From Mesorhizobium australicum (GTDB lineage Bacteria; Pseudomonadota; Alphaproteobacteria; Rhizobiales; Rhizobiaceae): a DNA stretch of 64,000 nucleotides. Shown here in pieces: positions 1 through 9,099 of the stretch. Made by a program: the position numbers and the translations under genes. Where the stretch lies: positions 2,666,001 to 2,730,000 of the forward strand of contig NZ_FXBL01000004.1 in the NCBI RefSeq assembly GCF_900177325.1. The letters run 5' to 3'. The notes beneath the pieces were generated by a model. That model made no database searches and had not been told where the DNA came from. It was given only the letters and a program-made list of their open reading frames with translations. Every line of letters starts with the position of its first letter. The stretch's first letter is position 1.

Positions 1-1
1 G

Positions 2-469
2 CTGCTGAACCGTCGCGGTCTCGCATTCGGCCAGAGCGATGTGTTCTTCACGGACACGGCGATCGTGCTCTTCGACCTGGATCATTTCAAGCAGATCAAC
101 GACCGGCATGGCCACGCGGTGGGTGATCTCGTGATCCGCTCTTTCGCCGACATCTTGCGCCTGGCGGGGCGGTCGGCGGACCGGAAGGCCCGGCTGGGTG
201 GCGAGGAGTTCGCAATGATCATGCAGGGCGTCTCGCCGCCGGAAGCACGAGGGCTTGCGGAACATGTGTCCGCCACCTTTGCAATGCTCGATATCCGCAA
301 CGAGCAGGGCGAGACGTTCCGCTGCACTGTCAGCGCCGGCATCGCGTTCGGCGAAGCCGGTGGGGCGGAGATGGAAGAGATTCTCGCCCGCGCCGACCAG
401 GCGCTCTATGCGGCCAAGCGGGATGGCCGCAACCGTGTCGTCATCGGCAAGCTGCGCGTCGCCAGCTAG
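2..469 (+). CDS. GGDEF-domain diguanylate cyclase, C-terminal part
   Basis: The reading frame enters from the left edge, so the N-terminus is missing. What remains is most of a GGDEF catalytic domain, which makes cyclic di-GMP from two GTP. It begins with the LLNRRG segment that opens these domains, continues with the metal-binding FDLDHFKQIND strand, and has the signature GGEEF. RSAD lies five residues before GGEEF and matches the RxxD inhibitory I-site, so product inhibition is likely. The C-terminal ADQALYAAKRDGRNRV helix is intact. The stop codon TAG abuts the stop of the convergent gcvP, forming a shared TAGCTA. Sensor or membrane domains upstream cannot be seen, so the input signal is unknown. 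Confidence 0.93.
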   Translation: MLNRRGLAFGQSDVFFTDTAIVLFDLDHFKQINDRHGHAVGDLVIRSFADILRLAGRSADRKARLGGEEFAMIMQGVSPPEARGLAEHVSATFAMLDIRNEQGETFRCTVSAGIAFGEAGGAEMEEILARADQALYAAKRDGRNRVVIGKLRVAS

Positions 470-3271
470 CTATTCCGCCGCGTCGACATACGCCGTCAGC
501 GGCGGGCAGGAGCAGACGAGGTTGCGGTCGCCGGCAACATTGTCGACGCGCGAGACCGGCGGCCAGTATTTCGAAGCGGGGTCCGCGCGTCCGTCCGGGA
601 AGGCCGCGATCGAGCGCGGATAGGCGTGCGCCCAGTCGTCGGCAAGTGCATCCGCTGCCGGATGAGGCGCGTTGACGAGCGGATTGTCGTCCTTCGGCCA
701 CTCGCCCGCCGCGACCCTTGCGGCCTCTTTCGCGATCGAGATCATCGCGTCGCAGAAGCGGTCGATCTCGCTCTTCGGTTCGGATTCGGTCGGCTCGACC
801 ATCAACGTGCCGGCCACCGGCCACGACATGGTCGGCGCATGGAAGCCATAGTCGATCAGCCGCTTGGCCACGTCCTCGACGCCGATGCCCGCGGTGTCCT
901 TGAGCACGCGCGTGTCGAGGATGCACTCATGCGCGACCCGGCCGCTGCGGCCGCGATAAAGCACCGGATAGTGCTCCTTCAGCCGTTCGGCGATGTAGTT
1001 GGCGTTGAGGATGGCGCTCTCCGTCGCCTTCTTCAGCCCGTCCGGCCCCATCATGCGGATATACATCCAGACGATCGGCAGGATCGCCGCCGAGCCGAAT
1101 GGCGCGGCTGCCACCGCATGGCCCGAGCCAGAGGCGACATGGCCCGGCACGAAGGCGGCCAGGTGCGACTTGACGCCGATCGGCCCGACGCCCGGACCGC
1201 CACCGCCATGCGGGATGCAGAACGTCTTGTGCAGGTTCATGTGGCACACATCCGCGCCGATGTCGCCCGGCCGGGCAAGGCCGACCAGCGCGTTGAGGTT
1301 GGCGCCATCGAGATAGACCTGCCCACCTCGGCTGTGGATCGTCGCGCAGATGTCCTTCACACCCTCCTCGAACACGCCGTGCGTGGAAGGGTATGTGATC
1401 ATCAGCGCGGCAAGCTCGCCGGCATGCTGCTCGGCCTTCGCCGCCAGGTCGGCGAGGTCGATATCGCCGTCGTCGGTGCATTTCACCACCACGACCTTCA
1501 TGCCCGCCATCGCCGCGCTCGCCGGATTGGTGCCATGCGCGGAGGAGGGGATCAGACAGACAGTGCGGTGGCTGTCGCCGCGGCTCTCGTGATAGCGCCG
1601 GATCGCCAGCAGTCCGGCATATTCGCCCTGGCTGCCGGCATTGGGCTGCAGGGACACGGCGTCGAAGCCGGTGATCTCGCCGAGCCAATTCTCCAGGTCC
1701 GCGATCATCTTGAGATAGCCGGCCGCCTGCGCGCGCGGCGCGAACGGATGCAGCGCTGCCACCGTCGGCCAGCTCACCGGCGCCATCTCGGCCGCCGCGT
1801 TCAGCTTCATCGTGCACGAGCCGAGCGGGATCATCGCCCGGTCGAGCGCAAGGTCCTTGTCGGACAGCCGGCGCAGCAGGCGCATCATCTCGGTCTCGGA
1901 GCGATGGTCGTGGAACACCGGCTGGGTCATGAAACCGTCCGTGGTGCGGCGCGCAGGCAAGGTGCCGTCTGCCGCAGCCGGAACGCTGCCGCCGAGGATC
2001 GCGGCGAGAGCGGCAAGATCCGCCTCCGTGGAAGTTTCGTCGAAGACGACGCTGATGCGGTCGTTATCGAGCGCGCGCACGAGCCTGCCACCGTCTTCTG
2101 CCGCCGCTGCGAAAGCCTTCGCACGCGCTGGCGTTTCGAGCGTGACCGCGTCGAAGATCCGGTCGCCGACAGTTGCAAAGCCCGCCGACGCCGCAGCCGC
2201 CGCGAACCGCGCGGCGAGCGAGTGCACCCGCTCGGCGATGGCACGCAGGCCGTCCGGCCCGTGCCAGATCGCATAGGCCGCCGCCATGTTGGCGAGCAGA
2301 GCTTGCGCGGTGCAGATGTTGGACGTCGCCTTGTCTCGGCGGATGTGCTGCTCGCGCGTCTGCAAGGCGAGCCGGTAGCCAGGACGTCCCTTGCTGTCGA
2401 CCGACTGGCCGACGATGCGGCCCGGCATCAGCCGCGTCAGCGGCTCGGCCACGGCGCAATAGGCGGCATGCGGCCCGCCATAGCCCATCGGCACGCCGAA
2501 GCGCTGCATCGAGCCGACGGCGATGTCCGCACCCCAGGACGCCGGCGCTTCGAGCAGCACCAGCGCCAGCGGGTCGGCCACCGCGATCACCAGCGCCCCG
2601 GCCGCCTTGGCGGCGGCGATTGCCTGAGCAAAATCGCCATAGACGCCAAGCGTATCCGGCCATGGCACGACAAGGGCCGCGGTCTCTGCGTCGACAGGCG
2701 CGTGGCCGATCTCAATGCCGAGCGGCTGCGCGCGCGTCTGCACCACGTCAAGCGTCTGCGGATGCAGCGCGCCTGCGATCGAGATCTTGTGGCGCTTGTC
2801 CTTATGATGCCGCACCGCAATGCCGATCGCCTCTGCGACCGCCGTCGCTTCGTCCAGCAGCGAGGCAGATGCCACCGGCAGGCCGGTCAGTTCGGCCACC
2901 AGCGTCTGGAAGTTGAACAGCATTTCCAGCCGGCCCTGGCTGATCTCTGCCTGATACGGCGTGTACGCCGTGTACCAGGCCGGGTTCTCGAACATGTTCC
3001 GCTGGATGACGGGCGGCGTGAACGTGCCGTGGTAGCCTTGGCCGAGGAAGCTCTTCAGCACCTTGTTGCCCGCCATGATGGCTGACAGTTCGCCCAGAGC
3101 CTCCGCCTCGCTTGCCGCCGGCGGCAGGTTCAGCGGCCGGTCGAGCCGGATCGAACGTGGCACGGCCTGGCTGATCAGCGTCTCGACGGACGGCACGCCG
3201 AGGACTTTCAGCATCTCTCGTTCGTCCCGCGTGCGCGGGCCGATGTGGCGGGAAACGAAGGCTGCGGTCAT
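470..3271 (-). CDS. gcvP: Glycine dehydrogenase (decarboxylating), P-protein of the glycine cleavage system
   Basis: PLP enzyme that decarboxylates glycine and loads the aminomethyl group onto the lipoyl arm of GcvH. About 933 residues, the normal size for the single-chain P-protein. The PLP-lysine region reads [19 protein letters not shown], and the duplicated N-terminal half carries [13 protein letters not shown] choose the ATG at 3271 ([12 protein letters not shown]) because GAGGA sits 7 bases before it; an in-frame ATG 18 bases upstream would overlap the gcvH stop. It is the last gene of gcvT-gcvH-gcvP, all minus strand with tiny gaps, and lies under the glycine riboswitch upstream of gcvT. 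It ends exactly against the GGDEF gene. Confidence 0.98.
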   Translation of the reverse strand: MTAAFVSRHIGPRTRDEREMLKVLGVPSVETLISQAVPRSIRLDRPLNLPPAASEAEALGELSAIMAGNKVLKSFLGQGYHGTFTPPVIQRNMFENPAWYTAYTPYQAEISQGRLEMLFNFQTLVAELTGLPVASASLLDEATAVAEAIGIAVRHHKDKRHKISIAGALHPQTLDVVQTRAQPLGIEIGHAPVDAETAALVVPWPDTLGVYGDFAQAIAAAKAAGALVIAVADPLALVLLEAPASWGADIAVGSMQRFGVPMGYGGPHAAYCAVAEPLTRLMPGRIVGQSVDSKGRPGYRLALQTREQHIRRDKATSNICTAQALLANMAAAYAIWHGPDGLRAIAERVHSLAARFAAAAASAGFATVGDRIFDAVTLETPARAKAFAAAAEDGGRLVRALDNDRISVVFDETSTEADLAALAAILGGSVPAAADGTLPARRTTDGFMTQPVFHDHRSETEMMRLLRRLSDKDLALDRAMIPLGSCTMKLNAAAEMAPVSWPTVAALHPFAPRAQAAGYLKMIADLENWLGEITGFDAVSLQPNAGSQGEYAGLLAIRRYHESRGDSHRTVCLIPSSAHGTNPASAAMAGMKVVVVKCTDDGDIDLADLAAKAEQHAGELAALMITYPSTHGVFEEGVKDICATIHSRGGQVYLDGANLNALVGLARPGDIGADVCHMNLHKTFCIPHGGGGPGVGPIGVKSHLAAFVPGHVASGSGHAVAAAPFGSAAILPIVWMYIRMMGPDGLKKATESAILNANYIAERLKEHYPVLYRGRSGRVAHECILDTRVLKDTAGIGVEDVAKRLIDYGFHAPTMSWPVAGTLMVEPTESEPKSEIDRFCDAMISIAKEAARVAAGEWPKDDNPLVNAPHPAADALADDWAHAYPRSIAAFPDGRADPASKYWPPVSRVDNVAGDRNLVCSCPPLTAYVDAAE

Positions 3272-3281
3272 CGGAAAATCC

Positions 3282-3647
3282 TCAGGCAATCATCGCGGCA
3301 TAGGCGTTGGCGTCCATCAGTCCGTCGAGCTGGGACGGATCGGCAAGCTTCATCTTCCACAGCCAGCCGTCGCTCTCTGCGCCGGAATTGACGAGTTCGG
3401 GGGTGCCCGCCACGGCGTCGTTGACTTGCGTGATCTCGCCGTCGACGGGGGCGTAGACGTCGGAGGCCGCCTTGACGGACTCGACCACCACCGCCGCGTC
3501 GCCCTTGGCGACGGTCCGCCCGACCTCTGGCAGTTCCACGAAGACGAGGTCGCCGAGTTGCTCCTGCGCGTGGTTGGTGATGCCGACGGTCGCGATATCT
3601 CCGTCAACGCGGATCCATTCGTGATCTTGGGTAAACCAGGTTTTCAT
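3282..3647 (-). CDS. gcvH: Glycine cleavage system H protein
   Basis: Lipoyl-carrier protein that shuttles the aminomethyl intermediate between GcvP, GcvT and the shared dihydrolipoamide dehydrogenase. 121 residues, normal length. The lipoylated lysine is expected at K59 in [18 protein letters not shown], the classic H-protein motif. The N-terminal [12 protein letters not shown] and C-terminal end are complete. It lies 6 bases downstream of gcvT and 10 bases upstream of gcvP, so the three are almost certainly one transcript. No lipoate-attaching enzyme or L protein is in the window. Confidence 0.98.
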   Translation of the reverse strand: MKTWFTQDHEWIRVDGDIATVGITNHAQEQLGDLVFVELPEVGRTVAKGDAAVVVESVKAASDVYAPVDGEITQVNDAVAGTPELVNSGAESDGWLWKMKLADPSQLDGLMDANAYAAMIA

Positions 3648-3653
3648 GTGAGA

Positions 3654-4757
3654 TCAGCCCTTGAAATAGCGGTGGGGAACGAAGGGGAGGGAATGGACGG
3701 AAACCGGCAGGCGGTTGCCGCGGACTTCTGCGAAGAGGGCGGTGCCCGGCGCTGCCAGCGCCACCGGAACATAGCCCATCGCGACGGGCGCCTCGGCCGA
3801 GGGACCGAAGCCGCCTGAGGTGACGTGCCCAGCTGGGTTGCCGGTGGCATCGAAGAGTGCTGCGCCAGCGCGGACCGGCTGGCGACCTTCGGGCCTGAGG
3901 CCGACGCGTTTCCGGCGCGGTCCCTGCGCGATCAGAGCGGCCAGCGCCTCGGCGCCGATAAAGCCGCCGGCCTCGCGCACGGGCTTCGCGATCGCCCACA
4001 TCAGGCCGGCGTCGACCGGGTTCGTCTCGGGCGTGATGTCCTGCCCATGCAGGCACAGTCCCGCTTCGAGGCGCAGGCTGTCACGCGCGGCAAGCCCGAT
4101 CCACATCGCCTCGCCGCTCGCCAGCAGCGCGTTGGCGAGTGCTGCGCCGTCCTGCGGCGGCACGCCGATCTCGAACCCGTCCTCGCCGGTATAGCCCGAG
4201 CGCGACATGAACCAGCCGGGCTTCGGTTCGATGCCGTGCATGAAGGTGAGGCCGGAGATGTCGAGGCCGGCTTTCGCCGCGATCGACGCCGCCGCGGGGC
4301 CCTGGAGGGCCAGGAACACCCGGTCGAGCGGCGTGACGGTCGCCTGGAACTTGACTGCCAGTGCCTTCAGATGCGCTTCGTCGGTCGCAGCATTGCCGGC
4401 ATTGGCCACGACCATGAACCGTTCCGGCCCGAGCCGCGTGACGATCAGATCGTCGATGATGCCGGCGTCCTCGGTAAGGAAGAAGCTCAATTTCGACTGG
4501 CTGATCTCGAGCGCTTCCGGATCCAGCGGGCAGGCGCGGGCGAGCAGCGCCGCGGCACCCGGCCCTTCGACCAGGAACAGCTTCATGTGGGAGATGTCGA
4601 AGAGCCCTGCCGCGGCGCGCGTATGAAGGTGCTCCTTCATCACGCCTGCCGGATAGGTGAGCGGCATCGACCAGCCGCCAAAGCCGCCAAAGCGTGCGCC
4701 GGCTGCGACATGCAGCTCTTCGAGGGGAAGGCGTTTGAGATCGCCCGTATCGGTCAT
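3654..4757 (-). CDS. gcvT: Aminomethyltransferase, T-protein of the glycine cleavage system
   Basis: Transfers the methylene group from aminomethyl-GcvH to tetrahydrofolate and releases ammonia. About 367 residues with the expected GcvT folate-binding fold: AAGARFGGFGGWSMPLTYP near the N-terminus, GLFDISHM, the SRSGYTGEDGFEI segment and the GLRLEAGLCLHGQDI-like segment (here DSLRLEAGLCLHG). I choose the ATG at 4757 (MTDTGDLKRLP) because GGAG lies upstream at normal distance; the frame stays open further upstream but that sequence is leader. First gene of the gcv operon, directly after the tandem glycine riboswitch, so glycine should induce it. Confidence 0.97.
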   Translation of the reverse strand: MTDTGDLKRLPLEELHVAAGARFGGFGGWSMPLTYPAGVMKEHLHTRAAAGLFDISHMKLFLVEGPGAAALLARACPLDPEALEISQSKLSFFLTEDAGIIDDLIVTRLGPERFMVVANAGNAATDEAHLKALAVKFQATVTPLDRVFLALQGPAAASIAAKAGLDISGLTFMHGIEPKPGWFMSRSGYTGEDGFEIGVPPQDGAALANALLASGEAMWIGLAARDSLRLEAGLCLHGQDITPETNPVDAGLMWAIAKPVREAGGFIGAEALAALIAQGPRRKRVGLRPEGRQPVRAGAALFDATGNPAGHVTSGGFGPSAEAPVAMGYVPVALAAPGTALFAEVRGNRLPVSVHSLPFVPHRYFKG

Positions 4758-4783
4758 AGGCACTCCAGAGTCGCGCGTTATCC

Positions 4784-4989
4784 GCCGCTTTCGCGGCATT
4801 CTCGCGCCCCTCTGTCTGATGCCTGAGAGACTCGCGCAGCCGGAACCCTGTCAGCGGCGCTTACACCTTCGGCGCGGGGGCATACCCCGACTTTCCAGAG
4901 CGTCTTGACCGGTAGGCGGTTCTTTTGCCTGAGAGATTTCGGGCGATTTCCCCTTCGGCGGCAGCTCTCGCTGCTCTCTCCCGCGAACC
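4784..4989 (-). promoter_or_regulatory. Tandem glycine riboswitch upstream of gcvTHP
   Basis: Two glycine aptamers in series on the minus strand. Aptamer 1 spans about 4989-4918: P1 GGTTC/GAACC, then GGGAGAGAG, CCGAAGGGG and CTCTCAGGCAAAAG. Aptamer 2 spans about 4900-4810: P1 CTCTG/CAGAG, then CGCCGAAGG and GTCTCTCAGGCATCAGAC. These are the conserved features of the gcvT element. A GCCGC-GAAA-GCGGC hairpin (4784-4797) follows without a U-run, so the switch may act on ribosome access rather than termination. In alphaproteobacteria this element normally switches gcv expression on when glycine is plentiful. The mode of control is inferred. Confidence 0.93.
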
Positions 4990-5083
4990 GGTGGAGCCTT
5001 GCGACTCCCGACGGCCGGAAGCTAGCCGATCACGATCGGCTTGTCACGCGGCGACAAGGAATATTCCAAAGGCGGCTTTGCGC

Positions 5084-5470
5084 CTATTCCCGCTCTTCCG
5101 CCAGCCGGCGCAGTTCGCGCTGCAGGCGCAGGATGATCTGGCCAGTGTCGGCATGCATGCGCTGCAGCTTCTCGAGCTGGGCGGCGATGGCCAGAAGCGG
5201 ATCTGGACCGATATCGTCCGATGGCGCCTCGCCGACGCCGTGCAGGAGCCAGACCAGGTTCACGTCCAGCACGCCCTCGATCAGCTTGAGGTGCTCGACG
5301 CTCGGCTCAGAACGGTCGCTCTCCCATTCCTGGATCGTCTTCGGCTTCACGCCGACGCGGCGCGCAACATGCGCGGTCGACAGGCCCTTCGATTCGCGCG
5401 TGCGCGACAGGCGTCCGCCGAGCGTATCGGCGTCCGGCGGCTCGTTCCGCAGGGTCCTGATGATGGCCAT
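5084..5470 (-). CDS. XRE-family helix-turn-helix transcriptional regulator
   Basis: 128-residue protein with a Cro/C1-type helix-turn-helix at about residues 19-75: LGGRLSRTRESKGLSTAHVA, VGVKPKTIQEWESDRSEP, and LKLIEGVLDVNLVWLLHG. The C-terminal 50 residues look like a short helical or coiled-coil tail (AQLEKLQRMHADTGQIILRL). It lies between fghA and the gcv riboswitch on the same strand. Its targets are unknown; proximity suggests neither the gcv nor the formaldehyde genes in particular. The DNA-binding call is firm, the function unknown. Confidence 0.9.
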   Translation of the reverse strand: MAIIRTLRNEPPDADTLGGRLSRTRESKGLSTAHVARRVGVKPKTIQEWESDRSEPSVEHLKLIEGVLDVNLVWLLHGVGEAPSDDIGPDPLLAIAAQLEKLQRMHADTGQIILRLQRELRRLAEERE

Positions 5471-5544
5471 GGCGCACTCCCTACGATCATTCTACCGCTG
5501 ACTACACCCATTTTGCCCGGCAAAGGATGGCCATCGAGCGACGG

Positions 5545-6381
5545 TCATTGCGCCAGACGCGCCGCATGCCAGCGAAGATGGTCGTCCATGAAGGTCGAGA
5601 TGAAGAAATAGGAGTGGTCGTAGCCCGGCTGCATCCTGAGCGTCAGCGGAATGCCGGCATCCTTGCAGGCCGCTTCGAGGAGCCACGGCCTGAGCCCGTC
5701 CTGCAGGAAGCCGTCCGCCTCGCCCTGGTCGACCAGCAGTTCGGGAAACCGTGCTCCGTCCTCGATGAGGGCGCATGTGTCGTAGGTCCGCCAGGCCCGC
5801 TGGTCCGCACCAAGATACCTGGCGAAGGCCTTCTTCGACCAGTCGGCGGTCGAGGGCTGTACAATCGGGGCGAAGGCCGAGCAGCTGCGGAAACGGCCCG
5901 GGTTCTTGAGCGCAATGGTCAGCGCACCCTGCCCGCCCATCGAATGACCGAAGATCGACTGCCGCGCCATGTCGGCCGGGAAATTGGCCGCGACCAGCGC
6001 CGGCAGTTCCCGCGTGACATAGGAATACATCCGGTAGTTGGCGGCGTACGGGGCCTCGGTCGCATCGACATAGAAGCCTGCGCCGGAGCCGAACTGCCAG
6101 TCGTCCTTCTCGTCCGGCACGTGCTCGCCGCGCGGGCTGGTGTCGGGGCACACGACGATCAGGCCGAGCTCGGCGGCCATGCGCCGGTATTCGCCCTTGT
6201 CCATGACGTTCTGGTGCGTGCAGGTCAATCCCGACAGATACCAGAGCACAGGGCAGGGGCCGTCCGCGGCCTGCGGCGGCACGAACACCGCGAAGGTCAT
6301 GTCGCAGCCACAGGTCTCGGAGGCGTGGGAATAGACCCCCTGCACGCCGCCGTGGGATTTCGAGGTCGATATTGTCTTCAT
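5545..6381 (-). CDS. fghA: S-formylglutathione hydrolase
   Basis: Serine hydrolase of the esterase D family that converts S-formylglutathione to formate and glutathione, the second step of glutathione-dependent formaldehyde detoxification. 278 residues. The nucleophile elbow is GHSMGGQGA; the acid is in DQGEADGFL and the histidine in PGYDHSYFF. LSGLTCTHQN forms the oxyanion region. The start at 6381 (MKTISTSKSHGG) matches family N-termini; an ATG four codons earlier overlaps the stop of the upstream DUF1345 gene and cannot be excluded. Its pathway partner, class III alcohol dehydrogenase, is at 9100-10227 on the same strand. Confidence 0.96.
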   Translation of the reverse strand: MKTISTSKSHGGVQGVYSHASETCGCDMTFAVFVPPQAADGPCPVLWYLSGLTCTHQNVMDKGEYRRMAAELGLIVVCPDTSPRGEHVPDEKDDWQFGSGAGFYVDATEAPYAANYRMYSYVTRELPALVAANFPADMARQSIFGHSMGGQGALTIALKNPGRFRSCSAFAPIVQPSTADWSKKAFARYLGADQRAWRTYDTCALIEDGARFPELLVDQGEADGFLQDGLRPWLLEAACKDAGIPLTLRMQPGYDHSYFFISTFMDDHLRWHAARLAQ

Positions 6382-6392
6382 GCCATTTCCCA

Positions 6393-7034
6393 TCAGCTGA
6401 GACTGACCACCAGATTGACCGCGGCCGCCACCAGTACGGTGTTGAAGAAGAAGGAGACGATGCCGTGGACGATGTTGGTCGCCCGCATTCTCTGCGTCGT
6501 CACCGCCACGTCGGAGGTCTGCGCCGTCATGCCCGTGACGAAGGCGAAATACACGAAATCGATGCCGGCGGGATTTTCCGTGCCGGGAAATTCGAGACCA
6601 CGGCGATGCCTGTGCTTCTCTGCCGGCCCGTCCGGCTGCCAGTAGACATGGGCGTAGTGCATCGCGGCCATCATGTGGATGGTGAACCAACCGAGCGGCA
6701 CCGCAGAGAGCGCCAGCGCAAGGTTGAGCGCATGCGGCTCGCCGTCCTGGTTGATGAGGACGAACAGCGCCGCGATGGCCGCAACCGCGGCACCGAGCGT
6801 GACCAGGAAGATGATCCACACCGGCTCGTCGTCGGCCGAGGCCTGCGTCCTGAGATGGTCCGCCGTCAGACGTGTGAGGCCCGCGAATGTCAGAACCAGA
6901 TAGACGGCGAAAAAGGCATTCGCCGCGATGACCGTCGCTTTCGTAATGGGTAGCCAGAACGCCAGAAGCGCGCCGGCGACACCGGCGGCGAGCGCGCAGT
7001 AGAACGGGACGTGACGCCGTGTCGGAAGCCTCAT
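6393..7034 (-). CDS. DUF1345 family membrane protein
   Basis: About 213 residues, strongly hydrophobic with five likely membrane helices. It shows the family features HLRTQASADDEPVWIIF, the MHYAHVYW segment and YFAFVTGMTAQTSDVAVT. The function of DUF1345 is not known. The ATG at 7034 (MRLPTRRHVPFYCAL) is preferred; the open frame extends back into the toxin gene at 7060 but the extension is not hydrophobic family sequence. The stop codon overlaps an upstream ATG of fghA, suggesting coupled translation. Confidence 0.9.
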   Translation of the reverse strand: MRLPTRRHVPFYCALAAGVAGALLAFWLPITKATVIAANAFFAVYLVLTFAGLTRLTADHLRTQASADDEPVWIIFLVTLGAAVAAIAALFVLINQDGEPHALNLALALSAVPLGWFTIHMMAAMHYAHVYWQPDGPAEKHRHRRGLEFPGTENPAGIDFVYFAFVTGMTAQTSDVAVTTQRMRATNIVHGIVSFFFNTVLVAAAVNLVVSLS

Positions 7035-7059
7035 GACGGGTGCCGGAGCGAGTGCGTGA

Positions 7060-7461
7060 TCATGCCGGCTCGATGAGCTCAGTCTCGATAGAAAGCTGGC
7101 GGGCAAGCGCGGCCAGCCGCCGATCGGCCGTCGCCAGCGGCTCGCGGCGCTGGAGCGCCAGCGCCAGATAGAGGCAGTCGTAGACCTTGTGGTTGTGCGT
7201 GGCTGACAGGCGAACGGCGTTCGGAGTGAGAGACGAGTCGTCTATGAGAGTCGTAATGACCTTTGGAATACGGCCTACCGCCGTGAAAACATCATCGGCG
7301 GAAATCTGTCCTGCTCGCATGTATTTCAGCAATGCGTTGGCCGCCTCGGGCAGCACGATTTGCGGGGCTGCAAGGTCGCTCCGCGCCATATATGTCGAGG
7401 CAGCGGCGCTGAATGGTGACGGAACGTACCAGTAGGTCGTCAGGTTCGCGTCAACGATCAT
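7060..7461 (-). CDS. PIN-domain ribonuclease toxin, VapC type
   Basis: 133 residues. The PIN fold opens with MIVDANLTTYW, which gives the first catalytic aspartate; E at VLPEAANALLKYM and the later D at HNHKVYDCLYLALALQ fit the remaining acidic positions. These toxins cleave RNA, often tRNA or rRNA, and are held inactive by the co-expressed antitoxin. The start at 7461 lies inside the end of the antitoxin gene, an 11-base overlap typical of these modules. Together with 7451-7723 it forms a complete type II toxin-antitoxin module. Confidence 0.9.
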   Translation of the reverse strand: MIVDANLTTYWYVPSPFSAAASTYMARSDLAAPQIVLPEAANALLKYMRAGQISADDVFTAVGRIPKVITTLIDDSSLTPNAVRLSATHNHKVYDCLYLALALQRREPLATADRRLAALARQLSIETELIEPA

Positions 7462-7723
7462 CGTCGAGATCCGGCAGGTAGGGTCGCGCATCCCGTTCGT
7501 CGCGAGCTTCCTGCATGATCCGTAGCGTCGTTTCGAGGTCGACCGGCTTGGAACGCGCGCGGATCTTTTCCGCTTCGCGGATCAATTCGGTGCGCGACAC
7601 CGCGCCCTTCTCCGCAATCGCCTCGCGCGCCAACTGCTCGGCGGATTTGCCGGCCGCGCGGGCGCGCTCCTTGAAGCGCTCCATCACGTCGTCGGGGATG
7701 TTCCTGATTACCATGCTGGCCAT
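7451..7723 (-). CDS. VapB/FitA-type ribbon-helix-helix antitoxin
   Basis: 90 residues. The N-terminus MASMVIRNIPDDVMERFKER is a ribbon-helix-helix DNA-binding segment like FitA. The C-terminal half (RPYLPDLDDD end) should wrap the toxin. The ATG at 7723 has GAGG 7 bases upstream; an ATG three codons later is possible. The gene precedes and overlaps the PIN toxin, the usual antitoxin-first order. A perfect palindrome sits 14 bases upstream and is the probable autoregulatory operator. Confidence 0.88.
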   Translation of the reverse strand: MASMVIRNIPDDVMERFKERARAAGKSAEQLAREAIAEKGAVSRTELIREAEKIRARSKPVDLETTLRIMQEARDERDARPYLPDLDDDR

Positions 7724-7737
7724 GACGCCACCTCGTC

Positions 7738-7756
7738 TGATATCGCAATGATATCA
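7738..7756 (-). promoter_or_regulatory. Palindromic operator of the vapBC-type module
   Basis: TGATATC-GCAAT-GATATCA: two perfect 7-base inverted arms with a 5-base spacer, 14 bases upstream of the antitoxin ATG. Ribbon-helix-helix antitoxins bind such short dyads to repress their own promoter. The binding itself is inferred. Confidence 0.7.
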
Positions 7757-7769
7757 CACCTCCGGCCAA

Positions 7770-8240
7770 TCATAAACCGCTTGCCGCCTTCTTCGCCCGT
7801 CGCACCGCCTGGTCGAGCGCGCCGAGGAAGGCGGAGCGGTCGCGCGGGGTGAAGGCGGCATTGTAGCCCTTGCTCTCGCCGGTCTCGCGCAGGTGTTGGC
7901 CGAGGTTGCGCATCGCCACGGCCATGCCGATCGTGTCGGGCGTGAAGGGGCGGCCGGTCGGACCGAGCACATGCACGCCGGCCGGTACCAGCCGGGCCGC
8001 CAACGGCACGTCGGCGGTCACCGCCACGTCGTTCGGCTTGGCGTTCTCCACGATCCAGTCGTCGGCGGCGTCGAACTTGCCCGAGACGACGACGTTGCGG
8101 ATCATCGGGTCGCGCGAGGGTCGCAGCCCCCCGTTGGCGACGAACACGACCGGCAGGCCGTGCCGCTCCGCCACGCGCACCACCTCGTCCTTCACCGGAC
8201 AGGCGTCGGCGTCGACATAGACGGTCGGGCCGTCGCTCAT
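7770..8240 (-). CDS. YaiI/YqxD family protein (DUF188)
   Basis: 156 residues. The N-terminus VYVDADACPVKDEVVRVAER and later VVSGKFDAADDWIVENA, DVAVTADVPLAARLV and GRPFTPDTIGMAVAMRNL are signatures of the UPF0178/DUF188 family. Its PIN-like fold suggests nucleic-acid metabolism, but the function is unproven. The ATG at 8240 overlaps the TGA of the upstream lipoprotein gene (ATGA), so the two are probably translated together. Confidence 0.93.
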   Translation of the reverse strand: MSDGPTVYVDADACPVKDEVVRVAERHGLPVVFVANGGLRPSRDPMIRNVVVSGKFDAADDWIVENAKPNDVAVTADVPLAARLVPAGVHVLGPTGRPFTPDTIGMAVAMRNLGQHLRETGESKGYNAAFTPRDRSAFLGALDQAVRRAKKAASGL

Positions 8241-9046
8241 CCCGGCAGGTGGCAGCGCACGAGGTTCACGCCCGCTCCCTCCGATCCCGAGATCGTCAGG
8301 CTGTCGGGAGAGGGGAGGGAAAACAGGAGCGTCTGCATCCCCACATCGCCCTCGGCCACGCACTCGGCGTCCACCGTCGCGCCGTCCTTCGTCAGCGGCG
8401 TCTCGGGCATGTTGCACATGCTCTCGTAGCGCCGGATCGTCGTCGGGGTGATCACCGCGAAGATCTCCAGCGCCTCCTGGTCCACTTTGGCGCAGTCGCT
8501 CGCCTGGACCGCCCAGACGCCGACATAGGCCGGGCCGACGCCCGCCGCGGCAGCCTTCGCCGCCGCCCGCGTGTCGGTGCGCAGCTTTTCGGGCGGCGAA
8601 AGCGCCGCGGCCGGATCGCCGCTCACGACGGGGCGGCCGCCCTGAAGCTCGTTCAGGCGCTTCTCCAGGTTCTCCGTCGCCTGCTTGAAATCGTCCTGCG
8701 CATTCTTGACGATCTCGCCGACGGAAGCTCCCAGCTGCTCGGCCGCCTTGCGTGCCTCGTCGATGGCGGGCTGCGCGTCCTTCAGCGCCTGGTTCGCGGC
8801 GTCGCGCGCCTTGTCGAGGGTTGGCTGCAGGTCCTTCGCGGCCTTTTCGGCTGCCTCGCGCAGCTTGTCCAACCCTTCCTTCGCGGTCTCGGCGGCCGGC
8901 TTTTCGGGCGGCGCCGGCTGGGCCGGGGCCTCGGGAGCCGGCGGAGGAGCCGAGGGGGCCTGCGCCGTCTTTTCGTCCTCGCAGGCGCCAAGCGCGAATG
9001 CTGGCACGAGCGCACCGGCGATGAGAAGGCTTCGGATCTTGTTCAT
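8237..9046 (-). CDS. Putative lipoprotein with Ala/Lys-rich helical region
   Basis: 269 residues. A short hydrophobic signal ends in a lipobox LGAC with the lipidated cysteine at residue 22. A Pro-rich linker follows (about residues 30-55). Then about 90 residues of Ala/Lys/Asp/Glu-rich sequence with heptad-like repeats (EGLDKLREAAEKAAKDLQ) predict a long helix or coiled coil. The C-terminal 100 residues form a separate globular part (VGVWAVQASDCAKVDQEAL) with conserved-looking cysteines, resembling small lysozyme-inhibitor-like or dextranase-type periplasmic domains only vaguely. Function unknown. Its stop overlaps the start of the DUF188 gene. Confidence 0.8.
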   Translation of the reverse strand: MNKIRSLLIAGALVPAFALGACEDEKTAQAPSAPPPAPEAPAQPAPPEKPAAETAKEGLDKLREAAEKAAKDLQPTLDKARDAANQALKDAQPAIDEARKAAEQLGASVGEIVKNAQDDFKQATENLEKRLNELQGGRPVVSGDPAAALSPPEKLRTDTRAAAKAAAAGVGPAYVGVWAVQASDCAKVDQEALEIFAVITPTTIRRYESMCNMPETPLTKDGATVDAECVAEGDVGMQTLLFSLPSPDSLTISGSEGAGVNLVRCHLPG

Positions 9047-9099
9047 GCGTCAGCTCCCGATATCAGGACGAGCGAAACCCGGTTCGGGATGTTTGGTTC

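Noticed and set aside
3272..3289. Upstream ATG for gcvP (MPEDFP)
   Set aside because: It overlaps the gcvH stop and lacks a ribosome site, whereas the ATG at 3271 has GAGGA at the right distance.
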